A stretch of DNA of 64,000 bases from Neolewinella antarctica. GTDB taxonomy: Bacteria; Bacteroidota; Bacteroidia; Chitinophagales; Saprospiraceae. Positions within the stretch are counted from its first letter, which is position 1, and every line of letters starts with the position of its first letter. A model generated the notes under the pieces. The model was given only the letters and a program-made list of their open reading frames with translations, had not been told where the DNA came from and did no database searches. Positions 63,091-64,000 of the stretch are shown here, piece after piece. The stretch spans positions 62,001 to 126,000 of the forward strand of contig NZ_JAATJH010000007.1 in assembly GCF_011927835.1 (NCBI RefSeq). Direction: 5' to 3'. Made by a program: the position numbers and the translations under genes.

Positions 63091-63618
63091 TCACCCGCCC
63101 CAAAGCATGTTGTAATGTAAGCGCACAGTCGTGCTGACGGTGACCGGTAGGCCATCTATTGTCGCAGGTTCCCACTTGATTTCTTTAGCCATCACATCGG
63201 TGACGATGTGTCTTAAGTCTTCTCCACGGCCGTAACCGGGAGAGGCGATCATTCGGTGGTTACTGATCGATCCGTCCGGTCCGATCCAAATTTCAATGGA
63301 AGCATTACCGGCCGTCTGGTGAACGACTTTGCCGGAAGGGAAGCCAGCGTGTTCTTTGAGGTATATTTGTAACGCAGCTTCGCTGCATTGTCGTTTTTTA
63401 TATCCAACCTCTCCCTGGCACCCAGGAAAGTAAGGCATAGTGATTATTGCAGCTTTTTCAGGCTCTTGAGCACATAATCTAATTTGATTGCTCACTGGGG
63501 CCGGGGTTTCACGAGCCACTGCGGAAGCGTCTGCCGCAAAAGTTTTCACCATAAGCATCACTAACAAGCCAGTTGCCCAGGGGAGGTAATAATATTTGAG
63601 GCGGGGGGAAAGCTGCAT
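63091..63618 (-). CDS. TonB C-terminal-domain periplasmic protein
   Basis: The protein has 175 residues from the ATG at 63618 (188 from 63657). It has a signal/anchor (YYLPWATGLLVMLMVKTFA), a linker, MPYFPGCQGEVGYKKRQCSEAALQIYLKEHAGFPSGKV with paired cysteines, and a TonB-C fold ending VSTTVRLHYN. The MPxFPGC motif is typical of Bacteroidota 'energy transducer TonB' domains found without the usual long Pro linker. It probably binds an envelope partner rather than powering transport on its own. It is convergent with ricT. Confidence 0.8.
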   Translation of the reverse strand: MQLSPRLKYYYLPWATGLLVMLMVKTFAADASAVARETPAPVSNQIRLCAQEPEKAAIITMPYFPGCQGEVGYKKRQCSEAALQIYLKEHAGFPSGKVVHQTAGNASIEIWIGPDGSISNHRMIASPGYGRGEDLRHIVTDVMAKEIKWEPATIDGLPVTVSTTVRLHYNMLWGG

Positions 63619-63710
63619 GGGAACAGGATGCACATGAAGTCGATTTTGGTGGTTCATCTAGTCTATCCACTATATAGTTAGGGAGAAAACCACGGTGATC
63701 TTACATTTAA

Positions 63711-64000
<290 letters not shown>

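Overview
The window comes from a Bacteroidota chromosome, most likely the Saprospiraceae/Lewinella lineage. This is inferred from gene content: a PorW/SprE-like type IX secretion lipoprotein, TlpA and DUF4369 proteins, a DUF2723 membrane protein, carboxypeptidase-regulatory-like and TonB-C-like domains, and RicT beside HolB. TAnnTTTG-type -7 promoter boxes and Lewinella-like codon use agree with this. No rRNA, tRNA, CRISPR array, integrase or complete insertion sequence was found.

Layout. 1-3.8 kb: partial YbaB/EbfC, an RsmI-like methyltransferase, an aldehyde dehydrogenase and HflX. 3.8-7.3 kb: a visibly AT-richer accessory block with a DUF2975/XRE pair, a TlpA-like lipoprotein and a frameshifted remnant. 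7.3-16.9 kb: pckA, a lipoprotein, a beta-CASP nuclease, an Rpn-type nuclease, an ECF sigma factor with a membrane partner, a thioredoxin-like protein and an M23 peptidase. 17-26.8 kb: an SH3-like protein, PorW/SprE, a glycosyltransferase, an ImmA/ScfR-type regulator, a beta-barrel protein and a glucosaminidase-like protein. 27-38.9 kb: a DEAD-box helicase, an SDR/TetR pair with two perfect operators, DUF2723, a Hyi-like TIM barrel, a GMC oxidoreductase and purQ. 39-43.5 kb: a K+ channel, a dipeptide epimerase and an S41 protease. 43.8-49.2 kb: an ebo cluster (A, B, C, E, F) with no eboD. 49.5-64 kb: pyrD, PBP1A, rsmI, a TrpF-like barrel, DUF2237, an ABC exporter, SulP, holB, ricT, a TonB-C protein and the start of lpdA.

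The most unusual content lies mainly between the genes. One GC-rich palindromic element family occurs about twenty times. It has two interchangeable forms, a short GGCGCGGTCGCGGGTGC core and a version whose centre is a CCCGATAGCTATCGGG palindrome. Most clear intergenic 5' copies share an orientation relative to the downstream gene, and some copies lie in frame inside coding sequences. Separate families of long hairpins are built from short word-like units (GGCGGTA, AGACCAAAG, GCCACA-AAACACAAAA, CCCTCTCC) and recur at gene ends. Together these look like a multi-family palindromic repeat landscape that I cannot match to a named system.
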